This document shows, one piece after another, positions 61,507-64,000 of a stretch of DNA of 64,000 bases (positions within the stretch are counted from its first letter, which is position 1; each line of letters starts with the position of its first letter). This DNA is from Sediminibacterium sp. GTDB taxonomy: Bacteria > Bacteroidota > Bacteroidia > Chitinophagales > Chitinophagaceae. Where the stretch lies: positions 40,385 through 104,384 of the forward strand of contig QYPL01000018.1 of assembly GCA_007280515.1 (NCBI GenBank), given 5' to 3'. Made by a program: the position numbers and the translations under genes. The notes under the pieces were generated by a model that made no database searches, had not been told where the DNA came from, and saw only the letters and a program-made list of their open reading frames with translations.

Positions 61507-61540
61507 CGAGGGACCCCATAAACGGGCCCCTCGATTTTTT
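61507..61540 (+). terminator. Rho-independent terminator hairpin
   Basis: CGAGGGaCCC-CATAAAC-GGGcCCCTCG-type stem followed by ATTTTTT. Confidence 0.65.
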
Positions 61541-61541
61541 G

Positions 61542-63944
61542 TTAATCTATATCACATCCAATTGGAGCACCTGGTGCCATGGAAGTGGGCTTAGGTAGCG
61601 TAATATCTTTTGGATTATTAATTCTTTCAAGGGCATATGCATAATGCGCTTTATGAGCAGCATCTGTTTTTGCTAGAGTAGTTAATTTCGCTTTTAATTC
61701 CTTCATTCGGTCATTGCAAATAGTTCTTACTTCATAATTGGCTTCTGTACTTTGACCTACACCCATTAACCAAGTAAGTACTAACTGTTGTGTTTGCTGA
61801 TGAATGCTACCTTCCAAGCCATTAGGTATACTTGCATACCAGGTATTTTTTAATACAGCATCTACTACATTGTCAAAGCCAATGGTTTTGGCTCTCGCTT
61901 TATTTTGCACTAATCTATTCGCTCTTTCTACATTGAATAAAAAACTTAGTTCAAAATCGCTAAGGGCTTCTGCCGCAGCTAATGCATCAAAACTCATACC
62001 TGTTCTTTTATCAAATAATTCACCTACACCATAATACATTGGAGGGCGTGGAGGTATTAATTGTAAAATACGCTCTGGTATGACAAGGGTAGGAGCCGAC
62101 AAACAATTAATAGCAGCATCTAATGCTTTTTGTTGAATAGCATTAGGTAAAATGGTGGGCTTAATTTGATTTACATCGCCTCTTACACTATAATTATAAT
62201 TGATACCCCCAATTAATTTGGTTACTGCTTCATATTGGTAACGGTGGTAATTATATAATGGCACCAATACATCTTCTAATTTAGCTAGAGGGGTGAAATT
62301 AGTGATAGCTTCTTCTCCAAACTGTTCGATGGCTTTTTTTCTGACAGCCATTGCTTGGTCAAGTCCTGCAACTGCGTCAGATTGGTTATCCCATAAATGT
62401 GCATAGGGGTGAAAGCCACTGGCAGCCCTAGCATCGGCATCTGCAATAAATAACAAACCATTCTTTGAATTCTCTGCTAACATATTTTGAAGGGCAGGTG
62501 TTTCATTAACGCCTTTTCCAAAATCTTGATAGCCATACATAATAGCACGCTTATCCCAAGGGCCAATTTCATTGGTGTACACTTTAGAAAAATCTATCTC
62601 TCCATTCTCATTGACAAAAATATTAGGATGAGGATAGTCCATTACAGAGGCGCGATCATTGTAACTAGATGCATAATTATGTTGTAAGCCTAAAGTATGT
62701 CCTACTTCATGCGCAGCTAATTGTCTTAACCTGTGAATAGCGGCTATTCTCATTTTATCTGTAACTGGTTTGCCATTGATATAAGGAGATAATAGGGCTG
62801 TAAAAATTAAATAGTCTTGACGAACTCTTAAAGAACCTAAAGTAACTTGACCTTTAATGATTTCACCTGTTCTAGGATCTGCAATGGTGGCGCCATAGCT
62901 CCAACCGCGTGTAGAACGGTGAACCCAATTAATCATATTGTATCTGATATCCATGGGGTCGGCAGAATCGGGTAGTACTTGCACTTGAAAAGCATTCTTA
63001 TAGCCGGCAGCTTCATAAGCTTGGTTCCACCATCTTGCACCTTCTAATAATGCAGAGCGTATTGGTTCAGGAGTTCCATTGTCTAAATAATAAATAATTG
63101 GTTTTACAGGTTCGCTCATAGCGGCGGTAGGATCTTTTTTAAATAGACGATGTCTATTAATAACCATTCTTTCAATGGGTTCACTTATGTCACTTCCGTA
63201 ATCGAAATAAGTGGTTCCAAAATAACCACTTCTGATATCGTATTTTCTTGGTTGGTAATTGTTATCAGGAAGCTCTACAAAGCTATGGTGCATTCGAAGT
63301 GTAAGTGCTTCTACCGACGGAGCTACCGTTTGCACAAATCTTCCTGCATCGGAACCGCCTACAAAAGTAAGCGTGGCTTCAAACTCTGAATTTTTAGGAA
63401 AGTTTTTAGTGTTAGTAATATAGATGGCCGACCGCCCTTCGTTTAATGTGTAAGTACCTTGCTTCATTTTTCTAATTCTATCTGCTGCTCCATGCGCATC
63501 TCTTAATAAAAATGGAGTAGCATCTACTAAAAGGGTATTGGCTTCTTCGGCTTCAACATTAAAACTAAATAAGATAGATTGCGCGAAAGACTCATTCACT
63601 GCTTTTTGTTCTCTGGGGTCACTCGTAACAGCACGGAAGTCGGTGTTGGGTTGGGTCAACAATAGTTTTTTACCCACGCGTTGGAAAAACACAATGCGTG
63701 AATCGCCAATCTGTCCTCTATCAAGCCCGATATCATTGGATCCTAGGCCAGCTGGCAAAGAATTGACATATAAAAAAGGAGTTTCTAATTTGTCTACTGC
63801 AATGAAAATTTTTCCTTGTGCAGCATCCCAATAGTAATTAAAATAACCCTTATGCAATTCCATTGATTTTGTTTTTTCTGCAATCGAATTAGTTTGCGCT
63901 TGCAGTAAAAAAGGAAAACATAATAACATTAAAATAATACGCAT
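61542..63944 (-). CDS. Secreted zinc-dependent metalloprotease (DUF5117/DUF4953 type)
   Basis: Signal peptide; HEVGHTLGLQHN zincin motif; ARWWNQAYEAAGYKNAFQVQVLP. Confidence 0.93.
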   Translation of the reverse strand: MRIILMLLCFPFLLQAQTNSIAEKTKSMELHKGYFNYYWDAAQGKIFIAVDKLETPFLYVNSLPAGLGSNDIGLDRGQIGDSRIVFFQRVGKKLLLTQPNTDFRAVTSDPREQKAVNESFAQSILFSFNVEAEEANTLLVDATPFLLRDAHGAADRIRKMKQGTYTLNEGRSAIYITNTKNFPKNSEFEATLTFVGGSDAGRFVQTVAPSVEALTLRMHHSFVELPDNNYQPRKYDIRSGYFGTTYFDYGSDISEPIERMVINRHRLFKKDPTAAMSEPVKPIIYYLDNGTPEPIRSALLEGARWWNQAYEAAGYKNAFQVQVLPDSADPMDIRYNMINWVHRSTRGWSYGATIADPRTGEIIKGQVTLGSLRVRQDYLIFTALLSPYINGKPVTDKMRIAAIHRLRQLAAHEVGHTLGLQHNYASSYNDRASVMDYPHPNIFVNENGEIDFSKVYTNEIGPWDKRAIMYGYQDFGKGVNETPALQNMLAENSKNGLLFIADADARAASGFHPYAHLWDNQSDAVAGLDQAMAVRKKAIEQFGEEAITNFTPLAKLEDVLVPLYNYHRYQYEAVTKLIGGINYNYSVRGDVNQIKPTILPNAIQQKALDAAINCLSAPTLVIPERILQLIPPRPPMYYGVGELFDKRTGMSFDALAAAEALSDFELSFLFNVERANRLVQNKARAKTIGFDNVVDAVLKNTWYASIPNGLEGSIHQQTQQLVLTWLMGVGQSTEANYEVRTICNDRMKELKAKLTTLAKTDAAHKAHYAYALERINNPKDITLPKPTSMAPGAPIGCDID

Positions 63945-64000
63945 AAAAATGAATTTATATTAAAAATAAAAAATCCCGCCTCACCCGAAAAATCGGAAAC

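Overview
The window is a low-GC Bacteroidota chromosome segment. Protein content and TAnnTTTG-like promoters suggest Chitinophagaceae or Sphingobacteriales, but this is an inference. It is densely packed with about 49 protein-coding genes, nearly all housekeeping. These include a complete mreB-mreC-mreD-mrdA-rodA cell-shape cluster, alaS, gatB, ppc, purD, acs, eno, nth, prfA, galE, pyrD, nadE, apaG, icd, aceF-type E2, a fused E1 alpha/beta 2-oxoacid dehydrogenase, a 2-oxoacid:acceptor oxidoreductase alpha subunit, and two tandem sortilin/BNR-repeat exoproteins. I recognised no rRNA, tRNA, CRISPR array, transposase, phage gene or obvious defence system. The least explained sequence is the ~400 bp gap at 24302-24701. 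It holds two degenerate direct-repeat units followed by a ~197 bp imperfect palindrome with a perfect GCGAAC/GTTCGC tip hairpin, which I rate the best candidate for an undescribed element. Secondary points of interest are a YHYH-domain protein with an internal lipobox next to a PEBP-family gene, a TonB-plug-like/PDZ chimera, a four-hairpin stack after the E2 gene, a recurrent CTCTAATGATTTTAAAAA motif after hairpins, and a G8 tract right after the nadE stop codon. All family calls come from reading the translations by eye; no searches were run.
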